Shown here piece by piece: positions 9,387 through 17,576 of a DNA stretch of 64,000 nt (within the stretch, counting starts at the first letter, position 1; each line of letters starts with the position of its first letter). Source of the DNA: Stenotrophomonas mori (lineage in GTDB: Bacteria > Pseudomonadota > Gammaproteobacteria > Xanthomonadales > Xanthomonadaceae); the NCBI RefSeq assembly GCF_023556335.1, contig NZ_JAIKTS010000001.1, positions 248,001 to 312,000 on the forward strand, read 5' to 3'. Under the pieces are notes generated by a model that searched no databases, was not told where the DNA came from, and was given only the letters and a program-made list of their open reading frames with translations. Both the position numbers and the translations under genes were made by a program.

Positions 9387-10762
9387 CGGCGCGGTCCGCC
9401 CATCATCATCGGGTTGCGGGTGGCGCCGCGGGCGCCGGCGCCCGCGCGCTGGGCGTCGGAAACCTCGCCGACCACGACCCGCTCGCCTTCCTCCAGGCCT
9501 TCCAGCACTTCGACGTTGGAGCCGTTGTTCAGGCCGACCGTGATGCGCCGCGGTTCCGGCTGGCCGTTGCTGCCGACCACGCGGACCAGGTAGCGGTTGC
9601 TGGCGGTGGCAGGGGCGGCAGCGGCTCCTGCGTCGGCCCCGGTCTCGGCATCGGCTCCGGGTGCGCGGCGCGTGCGCTCGCCGTCCTTGCCGCCGCGTGC
9701 CTGGGCGGTGCCGCGGCGGCCGCTGCCGGTGCCGGTGCCGTCCGCGTCCCCGGCCGGCAGCCGGGCGCCGAGCGCGACGGTCGGGATCAGCAGCGCATTG
9801 CGGGCCTCGGCCAGCATCACCGAGACCTGCGCGGTCATGTCGATGCGCAGGGTGCCGTCGGGATTCTCGACGTCGAACAGCGCGTTGTAGTACACCGCCG
9901 AACTGGAGCTGGACGAGGAGGTGCTGCTGCCGGTGCTGTCCGAGCTGATCGAGGCCGGGGCCGGATTGACCGTGCGCAGGGTGGCGCGGTACTTGCGGTC
10001 GGGCTGGCCGAGGATGGTGAAGTACACCGGCATGCCCGGGGTGATCTTGACCACGTCGGCCTCGGAGATCTCGGCGTTGACCGTCACCAGGTCCAGGCGC
10101 GCCAGCTTGACGATGGTCGGCGCGGACTGCATGGCGTTGACGGTGCGGCCTTCCTCGGCCACCACCGCCACCACGGTGCCGTCGATCGGTGCGGTGATGC
10201 GGGTGTAGCCGAGGTTGGCGCGGGCGGTGCCCAGCTCGGTCTCGCGCTGGCGGATCTGCGCGTCCAGGGCGCGGGTCTGCGCCTGGGCGGTGGCCAGCTT
10301 GGCCTCGGCGCTGTCGAAGTCCGCGCGCGAGGTCGCCTCTTCGGCCAGCATCTGCGTCTGCCGCTGGAAGGCCAGCTCGGCCTCGCGCAGGGTGGCCTGC
10401 TGCACCGCGCGCTGGGCGCGGATGTTCTCCAGCGCGGCCTCGGCGTTGAGCAGGCTGTTCTGCTGGGTGGTGGAGTCGATCTCGGCGATCAGGTCGCCCT
10501 CGGCCACCACGTCGCCCAGCTGCACCTTCAGCGACTTGATCTGGCCCGAGGCCTGGGCGCCGACGCTGACCAGCTTGTAGGCGTCGATCACGCCGGTGGC
10601 GTCCACGGTCTGTTCCAGGTCGCCGCGGACCACCGGCGAACTGGCCAGCGAGGGCGCGCCGGGCGTGCGCAGGCTCCAGGCGATGGCGCCGCCGGCCAGT
10701 GCGACGGCGAGGACGGCAAGCAGGAGGCGGTTGCGTCGGGAGGTGGGCAGGAACGGCTTCAC
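9383..10762 (-). CDS. macA: MacA-type periplasmic adaptor (membrane fusion protein)
   Basis: 459 residues from a GTG start at 10762, where the N-terminal membrane anchor begins ([19 protein letters not shown]). Biotinyl-lipoyl hairpin halves flank a coiled coil rich in Ala/Glu/Gln, followed by beta-barrel and membrane-proximal domains. Links MacB to the outer membrane channel. Odd: a serine run near residue 345 and a Gly/Arg/Ala-rich low-complexity insertion of about 55 residues before the last domain (around residues 385-440), not part of the usual fold. First gene of the operon; the start is uncertain because no good ribosome site is visible. Confidence 0.9.
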   Translation of the reverse strand: MKPFLPTSRRNRLLLAVLAVALAGGAIAWSLRTPGAPSLASSPVVRGDLEQTVDATGVIDAYKLVSVGAQASGQIKSLKVQLGDVVAEGDLIAEIDSTTQQNSLLNAEAALENIRAQRAVQQATLREAELAFQRQTQMLAEEATSRADFDSAEAKLATAQAQTRALDAQIRQRETELGTARANLGYTRITAPIDGTVVAVVAEEGRTVNAMQSAPTIVKLARLDLVTVNAEISEADVVKITPGMPVYFTILGQPDRKYRATLRTVNPAPASISSDSTGSSTSSSSSSSAVYYNALFDVENPDGTLRIDMTAQVSVMLAEARNALLIPTVALGARLPAGDADGTGTGSGRRGTAQARGGKDGERTRRAPGADAETGADAGAAAAPATASNRYLVRVVGSNGQPEPRRITVGLNNGSNVEVLEGLEEGERVVVGEVSDAQRAGAGARGATRNPMMMGGPRR

Positions 10763-10848
10763 GATGGGGTCTCGCACTCTGTGGCGGCCGCGGGTGCGGC
10801 GTCGGCGGACAGTGTGGCCGGTGGCGCCGGTGCGCTCAACGCACGGCG

Positions 10849-10924
10849 TGTGTCGGTATGTGTCGGCCGCGCGGGTGCGTGTAGCGGCCGGTATCGGGCG
10901 CCTGTTTCGATACAGTGCGATACA
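10849..10924. promoter_or_regulatory. Putative response-regulator operator between macA and the two-component system
   Basis: Two pairs of direct repeats, each with a 10-base period, lie in the 205-base divergent intergenic region. TGTGTCGG occurs at 10849-10856 and 10859-10866; CGATACA at 10908-10914 and 10918-10924; an inverted GTATCG lies at 10891-10896. OmpR-family regulators bind tandem direct repeats with about one helical turn of spacing, so this is a plausible site for the adjacent regulator acting on both directions. Inference only. Confidence 0.45.
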
Positions 10925-10967
10925 TGCCCGGCGCGCGGCGCGCTCCGTTAGCATGGATCATCGGCCC

Positions 10968-11696
10968 ATGAAGGACACTCCGGACATGCACCGCCTGCTG
11001 GTGGTCGACGACGACAGCGACATCCGTACCCTGCTGGCCGAGCAGCTCGGCCGCGCCGGCTATGCGGTGAGCACCGCCGGCGATGGCGCGCAGATGCGCC
11101 AGGTGCTGGCGCGCGAGCACGTCGACCTGATCGTGCTCGACCTCAACCTGCCGCGCGAGGACGGCCTGGCGCTGTGCCGGGACCTGCGCGCGCGCTCCAA
11201 CACCCCGGTGATCATGCTCACCGCCCGCGCCGAGCCGATCGACCGCGTGCTGGGCCTGGAGATGGGCGCCGACGACTACCTGGCCAAGCCGTTCGAGCCG
11301 CGCGAGCTGCTGGCGCGCATCCGCAACGTACTGCGCCGGGCCGAGGCGCTGCCGGCCAACCTGGAACCGCTGGCGATGCGGCGGGCGGCCTTCGCCGGCT
11401 GGGTGTTCGACCTGGAACGGCGGCACCTGGTGGACCCGGCGCGGCGGGTGGTGATGCTGTCCGGCGCCGAGTTCCGGCTGCTGCGGGTGTTCGTCGGCCA
11501 TGCCAACAAGGTGCTGTCGCGCGAGCAGCTGGTGGCGCTGAGCAGCGGCCGCCGGTACGAGGCGCAGGACCGCGCCATCGACCTGCAGGTGAGCCGGCTG
11601 CGGCAGAAGCTGGGCGATGCCGGCGGCGCCGGCGGGCCGATCAAGACGGTGCGCAACGAGGGCTATGTGTTCGCCGCCGCGGTGAACCTGGAATGA
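10968..11696 (+). CDS. OmpR-family response regulator
   Basis: 242 residues. Receiver domain with acidic pair (VVDDDSD), phosphoacceptor Asp58 (IVLDLNLP), Thr (MLTAR) and Lys (DYLAKPF), then a winged-helix DNA-binding domain (LSGAEFRLL...VSRLRQKL...TVRNEGYVF). Start chosen at ATG 10968; in-frame ATGs at 10953 and 10986 are alternatives, the latter having AAGGA 10 bases upstream. It is coupled to the sensor kinase gene (ATGA overlap) and divergent from macA-macB, so it probably regulates that pump; direct repeats between them fit. Confidence 0.92.
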   Translation: MKDTPDMHRLLVVDDDSDIRTLLAEQLGRAGYAVSTAGDGAQMRQVLAREHVDLIVLDLNLPREDGLALCRDLRARSNTPVIMLTARAEPIDRVLGLEMGADDYLAKPFEPRELLARIRNVLRRAEALPANLEPLAMRRAAFAGWVFDLERRHLVDPARRVVMLSGAEFRLLRVFVGHANKVLSREQLVALSSGRRYEAQDRAIDLQVSRLRQKLGDAGGAGGPIKTVRNEGYVFAAAVNLE

Positions 11697-13102
11697 CACG
11701 GCTGCGGACCTTCCTGGGGTCGATGGCCGGGCGCCTGTTCGTGATCCTGCTGCTGGGCATGATGGCCGCGGCGGTCGGCGTGACCCTGCTGGCCGAGGCC
11801 CACCGCCGCCAGGACTTCGAACGCCAGAACCTGGCGCGCATCGCCGACCGCCTGCAGGGGTTCGTCAACCTGCTCGACGCCAACCCGGAGCTGCGCTCGC
11901 GGCTGCTGGCCGTCGGCGGCGCCAACGTGCGCGAGGTCAAGGGGGCCTTCCGGGTCGGCGAGGCCGACACCGGCCTGATGCAGATCCTCGCCGAGCGCGA
12001 AGGGTCGGTCGCCGGCGCCCGGGTGCGCGCCACCAGCTTCCGTGCCTGCCTGCCGCCGTTCCCGGAATTCCTGCCGCCGCCGGAACGGACGTCGGCGCCG
12101 CCGCCGGCGCGCCGCCGCGATGCCGGTTACCTGCCGCCGCGCTGCCGGCTGGTGGAGCTGGAGCTTGGCGACGGCACGCCGCTGAAGCTGGCGCTGCAGT
12201 ACCCCTCGGTGGCACGCAGCGGCAGCTTCGCGTTCGACCCGTTGTTCCTGTCGCTGTTGGCACTGGCCATCGCCGCGCTGGCCTACGCGGTGGCGCGCAT
12301 CGCCTGTGCACCGCTGCAGCGGCTGGCGGACGCGGCCACCGAGCTGGGCCAGGACCTGCAGCGCGAACCGCTGCCGGTGGCCGGGCCGCGCGAGGTGCGG
12401 CGCGCGGCCGAGGCCTTCAACGCCATGCAGCAGCGCCTGCAGCGCCACCTCGGCGAGCGCACGCAGATGCTGGCGGCGATCACCCACGACCTGCAGACGC
12501 CGCTCACGCGGCTGCGGCTGCGGCTGGAGAACGTGGCCGACGTCCCGCTGCGCGAGCGCCTGGTCAACGACCTGGCGGCGATGCAGGCGCTGATCCGCGA
12601 GGGCCTGGAGCTGGCGCGCAGCGCCGAGAGCGCCGAACAGCGGGTCGCGCTGGATCTGGATTCGCTGCTGCAGAGCGTGGCCGAGGACGCGGCCGAGGCC
12701 GGGCACGAGGTGGTGTTCGGGCAGGGCTGCGGCGCGGTGCTGCTGCTGCGGCCGTTGGCCATGCACCGGCTGTTCTCCAACCTGGTGGACAACGCCGTCA
12801 AGTACGCGCAATCGGCGCGCATCGACGCCCGGGTGCGCGACGGCCAGGTGGAGGTGTGCATCCGCGACCATGGCCCGGGGCTCGCCGCGGATGAGCTGGA
12901 AGCGGTGTTCACCCCGTTCCTGCGGCTGGAGACCTCGCGTTCGCGCCAGACCGGTGGGGCCGGGCTGGGCCTGACCATCGCCCGTACCCTGGCCGAGAAG
13001 AACGGCGCCCGGCTGGTCCTGCGCGCGCCGTCCGACGGTGGCGGCGGGCTGGAGGCGGTGGTCACCTGGCGGACGCCGGCCTGGAGCGTGCCGCGCCGCT
13101 GA
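11693..13102 (+). CDS. Sensor histidine kinase
   Basis: 469 residues. N-terminal membrane segment (~13-32), a periplasmic loop of about 150 residues with a Pro-rich stretch, second membrane segment near residue 190, HAMP linker, dimerisation domain with phosphoacceptor His265 (AAITHDLQTPLTRLR), and an HATPase_c domain with N box (HRLFSNLVDNAVKYA), G1 (DHGPGL) and G2 (GGAGLGLTI). Signals to the overlapping response regulator. The signal is unknown; by position it may be envelope stress or a MacAB substrate. Confidence 0.92.
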   Translation: MTRLRTFLGSMAGRLFVILLLGMMAAAVGVTLLAEAHRRQDFERQNLARIADRLQGFVNLLDANPELRSRLLAVGGANVREVKGAFRVGEADTGLMQILAEREGSVAGARVRATSFRACLPPFPEFLPPPERTSAPPPARRRDAGYLPPRCRLVELELGDGTPLKLALQYPSVARSGSFAFDPLFLSLLALAIAALAYAVARIACAPLQRLADAATELGQDLQREPLPVAGPREVRRAAEAFNAMQQRLQRHLGERTQMLAAITHDLQTPLTRLRLRLENVADVPLRERLVNDLAAMQALIREGLELARSAESAEQRVALDLDSLLQSVAEDAAEAGHEVVFGQGCGAVLLLRPLAMHRLFSNLVDNAVKYAQSARIDARVRDGQVEVCIRDHGPGLAADELEAVFTPFLRLETSRSRQTGGAGLGLTIARTLAEKNGARLVLRAPSDGGGGLEAVVTWRTPAWSVPRR

Positions 13103-13141
13103 GCCGCTGGCCGGCCGGGTGGCGGCACGGAGCCGGGACGG

Positions 13142-13777
13142 CTAGGTGCGTGGCCAGCGGTTGACGATCTGGCAGAACAGCCGCGCGGTCTGCTCGGTGT
13201 CGTACACCGCGCTGTGCGCCTGGCTGGCGTCCCAGTCGAAGCCGGCGGCCTGGACCGCCCGTGCGAGCACCGTCTGGCCGTAGGCGACGCCGGCCAGGGT
13301 GACCGTGTCGAAGACGCTGAAGGGGTGGAAGGGATTGCGCTTGTGGCCGCTGCGGGCGACCGCGGCGTTGACGAAGCCCAGGTCGAAATGGGCGTTGTGC
13401 CCGACCAGGATCGCACGCTGGCAGTTGTGCTTCTTCAGTGCCGCGCGCACCGGCGCGAACACATGCTCGAGCGCTTCGCGCTCGGGCTTGGCCAGGCGGA
13501 ACGGGTGGTCCAGGACGATGCCGGTGACTTCCAGCGATTTCGGGTCGATGTCGGTGCCGTCGGCCGGCACCACGTGCGCGCACGAGGTCTGGCCGGGCAG
13601 CAGCTGGCCGGTCTCGTCCATTTCCAGCGGGATGACGGCGATTTCCAGCAGCGCGTGCCGGCTGCAGTCGAAGCCGCCGGTCTCCACGTCCACGACCACG
13701 GGCAGGAAGCCGCGGAAGCGTTGCGCCATCGGCGTGAACGGGGCGGGAGCGGGCGGGGGGGCAGCGGGATGATCCAT
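13142..13777 (-). CDS. rnt: Ribonuclease T
   Basis: 211 residues; RNase T trims 3' ends of tRNA and other stable RNAs in the cytoplasm. It is a DEDDh exonuclease: Asp and Glu in [10 protein letters not shown], Asp in HNAHFDLGF and His/Asp in [12 protein letters not shown]. Ordering and length match the E. coli enzyme, including the substrate-binding [13 protein letters not shown] block. Start taken as ATG 13777; a GTG two codons earlier is possible. The Pro/Ala-rich first 16 residues are extra relative to the conserved core beginning RFRGFLPVV. Divergent from the acyltransferase gene. Confidence 0.93.
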   Translation of the reverse strand: MDHPAAPPPAPAPFTPMAQRFRGFLPVVVDVETGGFDCSRHALLEIAVIPLEMDETGQLLPGQTSCAHVVPADGTDIDPKSLEVTGIVLDHPFRLAKPEREALEHVFAPVRAALKKHNCQRAILVGHNAHFDLGFVNAAVARSGHKRNPFHPFSVFDTVTLAGVAYGQTVLARAVQAAGFDWDASQAHSAVYDTEQTARLFCQIVNRWPRT

Positions 13778-13780
13778 CGC

Positions 13781-13879
13781 CACAGGGTAGCAGAGCGGGA
13801 TGGCCGCCCTGGCCGCGCCGGCCGGGCCTGGAATGGCGCGCGCCGGCGCCGGCCGCGCCCCGGCCTCTGCTACCCTGTG
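13781..13879. promoter_or_regulatory. 15-base perfect inverted repeat carrying mirrored -10 elements
   Basis: CACAGGGTAGCAGAG at 13781-13795 is the exact reverse complement of CTCTGCTACCCTGTG at 13865-13879. Each arm contains an extended -10 (TGCTACCCT) pointing outward, one toward rnt and one toward the acyltransferase gene. On the left arm the -10 is only about 10 bases from the rnt start, so that transcript would be nearly leaderless. Confidence 0.5.
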
Positions 13880-13928
13880 CCGCCTTCCGAGGGCGGCGAC
13901 CGGCCCGGACTTCGCGAGTTATTCCTCC

Positions 13929-14816
13929 ATGAAATGGTTCCGCATCATCCCGATCCTGCTGTTGATCGCGCTCAACACGCTGCTGCACTGCCTGCCGCTG
14001 TTCGCGGTCGCACTGTTCAAGGCGCTGCTGCCGCTGCGTGCGGTGCGGCGCGCCTGCAACCCGCTGCTGACCGGGCTGGCCGAGAGCTGGATCGGGGTGA
14101 ACAGCGCCATGATGGGCGCCTTCACCCGTACCCGCCTGGTGGTCGACGGCGACACCGCGCTGGCACGCGACGGCCACTACCTGGTGCTGGCCAACCACCA
14201 GAGCTGGGTGGACATCCTGGTGCTGCAGAACGTGTTCAACCGGCGCATCCCGCTGCTGCGCTTCTTCCTCAAGCGCTCGCTGTTCTGGGTGCCGGTGCTG
14301 GGCCTGGCCTGGTGGGCGCTGGATTTCCCGTTCATGGGCCGCTACAGCCGCCGCCAGATCGCCCGGAACCCGGAGCTGGGCCGGCGCGACATGGAGGTCA
14401 CGCGGCGCGCCTGCGAGAAGTTCCGCGACATGCCGGTGGCCGTGATGAACTTCGTCGAGGGCACCCGTTTCACGCCGGCCAAGCATGCGGCCCAGGCCTC
14501 GCCGTTCGCGCACCTGCTCAAGCCCAAGTCCGGCGGCGTGGCGTTCGTGCTCGACGCCATGGGCACCGGCCTGCATGCGCTGCTGGACGTGACCGTGGTC
14601 TACCCGCACGGCATCCCGTCGATGCTGGACCTGATGGCCGACCGCATCCCGGAAGTGAAGGTGCGGGTGCGGCAGCGGCCGATTCCGGCCGAGCTCGCCG
14701 GCGGCGACTACCAGGCCGACCGCGCCTTCCGCATCCGCTTCCAGCAGTGGATGAACGGCCTCTGGCAGCAGAAGGACGCGGACATCGGCGAGCTGCGCGG
14801 CGACGCCGGGCACTGA
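13929..14816 (+). CDS. 1-acyl-glycerol-3-phosphate acyltransferase-like protein (YihG type)
   Basis: 295 residues. An N-terminal membrane segment (FRIIPILLLIALNTLLHC) is followed by the PlsC acyltransferase domain: HX4D motif in NHQSWVD, FLKRSLFWVPVLG, and NFVEGTRF. YihG/PlsC proteins acylate lysophosphatidic acid or remodel phospholipids at the inner membrane. The start ATG at 13929 is set by the beginning of the membrane segment; an upstream in-frame ATG at 13800 would run through the promoter repeat. No clear ribosome site. Confidence 0.88.
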   Translation: MKWFRIIPILLLIALNTLLHCLPLFAVALFKALLPLRAVRRACNPLLTGLAESWIGVNSAMMGAFTRTRLVVDGDTALARDGHYLVLANHQSWVDILVLQNVFNRRIPLLRFFLKRSLFWVPVLGLAWWALDFPFMGRYSRRQIARNPELGRRDMEVTRRACEKFRDMPVAVMNFVEGTRFTPAKHAAQASPFAHLLKPKSGGVAFVLDAMGTGLHALLDVTVVYPHGIPSMLDLMADRIPEVKVRVRQRPIPAELAGGDYQADRAFRIRFQQWMNGLWQQKDADIGELRGDAGH

Positions 14817-14892
14817 GGCCGTTCCGCGCGCGCGGAGGCGCGCGCGCCGGCGGGAGCCGCCGCGGGCGCATTCGCCGGAATGCCGTGCGGTG

Positions 14893-14898
14893 TAGAGT
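14893..14898 (+). promoter_or_regulatory. Candidate -10 (TAGAGT) for the M14 deacylase gene
   Basis: TAGAGT lies 32 bases before the ATG at 14930, followed by an AGGAG ribosome site. No convincing -35. Confidence 0.35.
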
Positions 14899-14929
14899 GC
14901 GCGTTTGTCCGCCGCCACGAGGAGCCGTC

Positions 14930-15844
14930 ATGACCGCCGCTTTCTATCCCATCGGGACCCCGGGCCAGCCATGGGGTGCGCCGGAAAGGGCGCAGTGGCT
15001 GGCACGCCAGGCCGTACAGCGCAGCTATGCCGGGGAGGTGCTGGGCAAGATCGATGCCCTGCGCGGACGCTTCGACGTGGCCGCCTACGGCGAGCTGGAA
15101 TATCCGCAGGGGCGCTACCCGCTGCTGGCGATCCGCAGCCGCGGTTGGGACGACGCACTGCCGGTGGCGCTGGTCACCGGTGGCGTGCATGGCTACGAGA
15201 CCAGTGGCGTCCAGGGCGCGCTGGCCTTCGTCGACCGGCATGCGGACGACTACGCCGGCCGTTGCAACCTGCTGGTGGCTCCGTGCGTGAGCCCGTGGGG
15301 CTATGAGCGCATCCAGCGCTGGAATGCCCTGGCGCTGGACCCGAACCGCAACTTCGTCCCCGCCAGCCCGGCGCCGGAGTCGGCCGCGCTGATGGCACTC
15401 GTGGCGCCGCTGCGCGGGCGTTTCCTGATGCACATCGACCTGCACGAAACCACCGACACCGACGAGAGCGAGTTCCGCCCGGCCTTGGCCGCGCGCGACG
15501 GCAAGCCGTTCGAGCCGGGAGAGATCCCCGACGGCTTCTACCTGGTGGACGACACCGAGAACCGCCAGCCGGCGTTCCAGCAGGCGGTGATCGCCGCGGT
15601 GGCCGGGGTCACCCATATCGCGCCGCCGGATGCGCAGGGGCGGATCATCGGCTCGCCGGTCGTCGCCCACGGGGTCATCGAGTACCCGCTGCAGGCGCTG
15701 GGCCTGTGCGCCGGCATCACCGGCGCGCGCTTCACCACCACCACCGAGGTCTATCCGGACAGCCCGCGGGCCACGCCCGCGCAGTGCGATGCCGCGCAGG
15801 TGGCAGCGGTGCGGGGCGGCCTGGATTTCGCGCTGGCGGCCTGA
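14930..15844 (+). CDS. M14-family zinc carboxypeptidase / aspartoacylase-like protein
   Basis: 304 residues, no signal peptide. The zinc site of the M14 succinylglutamate-desuccinylase/aspartoacylase group is visible: His and Glu in GGVHGYETSG, a substrate-binding Arg in LDPNRNF, and a second His in MHIDLHETTD. Predicted to hydrolyse an N-acyl amino acid or a peptide C-terminus. The exact substrate is not known; the family includes many uncharacterised bacterial proteins of about 300 residues. Good AGGAG 7 bases upstream of the ATG; followed by a strong hairpin. Confidence 0.85.
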   Translation: MTAAFYPIGTPGQPWGAPERAQWLARQAVQRSYAGEVLGKIDALRGRFDVAAYGELEYPQGRYPLLAIRSRGWDDALPVALVTGGVHGYETSGVQGALAFVDRHADDYAGRCNLLVAPCVSPWGYERIQRWNALALDPNRNFVPASPAPESAALMALVAPLRGRFLMHIDLHETTDTDESEFRPALAARDGKPFEPGEIPDGFYLVDDTENRQPAFQQAVIAAVAGVTHIAPPDAQGRIIGSPVVAHGVIEYPLQALGLCAGITGARFTTTTEVYPDSPRATPAQCDAAQVAAVRGGLDFALAA

Positions 15845-15860
15845 GCCGCCCGGCGGTGCT

Positions 15861-15888
15861 CCCCCGGACGCCGGATGGCGTCCGGGGG
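15861..15888. terminator. Strong hairpin after the M14 gene
   Basis: A perfect 12-base stem (CCCCCGGACGCC / GGCGTCCGGGGG) with a GGAT loop starts 17 bases after the stop codon. There is only a weak T-rich tail on the plus strand, so termination is likely but not certain. Confidence 0.6.
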
Positions 15889-15893
15889 GCGGT

Positions 15894-16259
15894 TCAATGG
15901 TCGAGGGTGCAGAACGTCCGGTAATGGGCGGACGTGCAGCTGCGCTGTTCGATCACCGGCCCGGTGCCGCCCCCGGCCACCCTGAACACCAGCCGGTAGG
16001 CGCCGATCCGCGCGATCCGGCGTGGCAGCAGCCGGTGACCATCGAACGGGGGCGAAGCTGGAGGCGACCGGCGCCGGGCTGCTGGGCAGGCAGTTGGATT
16101 CGCTTGGCCACAGATGCTTGTCGGTGCTCTTGGTGGCGCTGGTGCGGACATACGACCCCTTGCCGCCGGCCTCGCCGAGCATCTTGTGAATGCCCGATGC
16201 CCGATGCCCGATGCGCTGCCGCTGATGGAGAAACTGTTGTCCTTGCTCTGAGAGCCAGG
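15894..16259 (-). pseudogene. Broken reading frame of unknown function, interrupted at short repeats
   Basis: Three frames on the minus strand carry protein-like sequence in order. The first reads PEPGSQSKDNSFSISGSASG (about 16257-16195); the second MLGEAGGKGSYVRTSATKST onward (from 16182); the third DGHRLLPRRIARIGAYRLVF and ending FCTLDH (stop at 15894). The first break coincides with three tandem copies of a 7-base unit (16190-16210): with one copy the first two frames join. The second break coincides with a run of five C on the minus strand (16048-16052): with four C they join. Corrected, the frame would be about 115 codons. No family recognised. It could be a decayed gene, phase-variable or a sequencing artefact. 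Confidence 0.45.
16190..16210. repeat. Three tandem copies of the 7-base unit ATGCCCG
   Basis: ATGCCCG is repeated at 16190, 16197 and 16204, followed by a partial ATGC. Since 7 is not a multiple of 3, each gain or loss shifts the reading frame of the minus-strand sequence that crosses it. Confidence 0.9.
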
Positions 16260-16260
16260 T

Positions 16261-16395
16261 TCAGGCCGCTGCGCGCGGACACCCCGTGCAGGGGCGGATG
16301 CCGAGCAGCACGGCCTGCTGTGCGACCGTGGCGTGGCGGGGGATCAGCTGCAGGATCTGCCGCTCTCTCGGAGTAAGCCGTGGGATGTCGCGGCT
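16261..16395 (-). pseudogene. Remnant of a LuxR-type helix-turn-helix domain
   Basis: The minus-strand translation contains RDIPRLTPRERQILQLIPRH followed by ATVAQQAVLLGI, which matches the start of a LuxR/NarL DNA-binding domain (LTPRE then the recognition helices). It then loses similarity (RPCTGC) and stops at 16261. Only a weak receiver-linker-like stretch precedes it (AERHAGGYPD), and no receiver domain is present before the argP gene. I read it as the end of a decayed response regulator; a fortuitous match is possible. Confidence 0.4.
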
Positions 16396-16541
16396 CCTTG
16401 CGTCCGGATAGCCGCCGGCATGCCGCTCGGCGCCGCGTCCGGCCGCCTGCCGGCGCGGTCTCCTGCGGAGCCGGTCACGCCGCGGGCGGCGGCGATGTAC
16501 ATCATGGAACCGGCGCCGCGCGCGCCGTCCCGCCGCGTGGC

Positions 16542-17453
16542 TCAGGCCGCCCGGCGGCGGCGCACCAGGGTCGCGGCGGCCTCCACCACGGCGCGGGTGA
16601 GCAGGGCCATGGTCTTGACCTCGCCCTTCCAGTGCTGCCAGTACAACGGCACGTCCTCCCATGCGCGGTGCTTGACGTACACCAGGCGTCCGCTCTCCAG
16701 GTGGCGGCGCACCAGCGGCAGCGGGTTCATGGTCCAGCCCAGGCCGCCGAGGTTGGCATGGACGAAGGCGCGGGTGGAGGGAATCCACCAGGTCGGGGCC
16801 TGCAGGGGCTGCTGCGAACCGGTCAGGCGCTGCGCGTAGCGGGCCTGCAGGTCGTCCTTGCGGTTGAACACCAGCACCGGCGCCTGCGCCAGCGCCTGCG
16901 CGGTGACCCCGCGGGCGAAATGCCGGGCATGGAAGTCCGGGGTGCAGGTGGCGGCATAGCGCATGCTGCCCAGGGGATGGATCTGGCAGCCCTGCACCGG
17001 CTCGGACAGGGTGGTGACGGCCCCGAGCACCGCCCCCTGGCGCAGCAGCGCCGCGGTGTGGTCCTGGTCCTCGCTGTACAGGTCCAGCGGCGTGCTGCTG
17101 TGCCGGGCGAAGGCGAGCGCGGCTTCGGGGAACCAGGTTTCCATGCTGTCGTGGTTCACCGCCACGGGGATGCTGGCCCGCGGCAGATCGGCGTCGGACA
17201 GGCCGATCCGCTCGAAGGCGTCGCGCTCCAGCAGCGCGGTCTGCTCGGCCAGCCGCACCAGCACCAGGCCTTCGGCGGTGGCTTCCGACGGCGTGGAGCG
17301 CTTGACCAGCAGCTTGCCGACCCGTTCCTCCAGGGCCTTGATCCGCTGCGAGACCGCCGAGGGGGTGACGTTCAACGCCAGCGCCGCGCGCTCGAAGCTG
17401 CCCTCGCGTATCACCGCGGCCAGGGCGCGCAGTTGGGCATGGTCGATGCGCAT
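16542..17453 (-). CDS. argP: LysR-family regulator ArgP
   Basis: 303 residues. N-terminal winged helix (LRALAAVIREGSFERAALAL, then TPSAVSQRIKALEE) and LysR effector-binding domain, with the ArgP-type opening MRIDHAQLRALAAV. ArgP senses basic amino acids and activates the arginine exporter gene argO, which lies divergently 123 bases away here, strongly supporting the call. The spacer is an AT-rich island suited to LysR binding. Start ATG at 17453 gives the conserved N-terminus. Confidence 0.93.
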   Translation of the reverse strand: MRIDHAQLRALAAVIREGSFERAALALNVTPSAVSQRIKALEERVGKLLVKRSTPSEATAEGLVLVRLAEQTALLERDAFERIGLSDADLPRASIPVAVNHDSMETWFPEAALAFARHSSTPLDLYSEDQDHTAALLRQGAVLGAVTTLSEPVQGCQIHPLGSMRYAATCTPDFHARHFARGVTAQALAQAPVLVFNRKDDLQARYAQRLTGSQQPLQAPTWWIPSTRAFVHANLGGLGWTMNPLPLVRRHLESGRLVYVKHRAWEDVPLYWQHWKGEVKTMALLTRAVVEAAATLVRRRRAA

Positions 17454-17576
17454 GATTAAGTCCTGCTAATGAGGGTTTAAGAAGTTTAGCTCTACTTTCT
17501 GATGTTGCAGTGCAATAATCGCCGCCGTCGACGCACCCGCTGCGTTCCCCCTTCTCGTATTACAGGCAGTCCTCCC
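17454..17576. promoter_or_regulatory. argP/argO divergent control region
   Basis: This 123-base spacer is far richer in A and T than the rest of the window, particularly 17454-17520. A candidate -10 for argO (AATAAT) lies at 17514-17519. LysR regulators bind T-N11-A sites, and several fit in the AT-rich part; I cannot choose one. Confidence 0.6.

Noticed and set aside
14817-14880. Small gene or RNA in the spacer after the acyltransferase
   Set aside because: Only alternating GC runs with self-complementarity; no promoter, frame or terminator signal.
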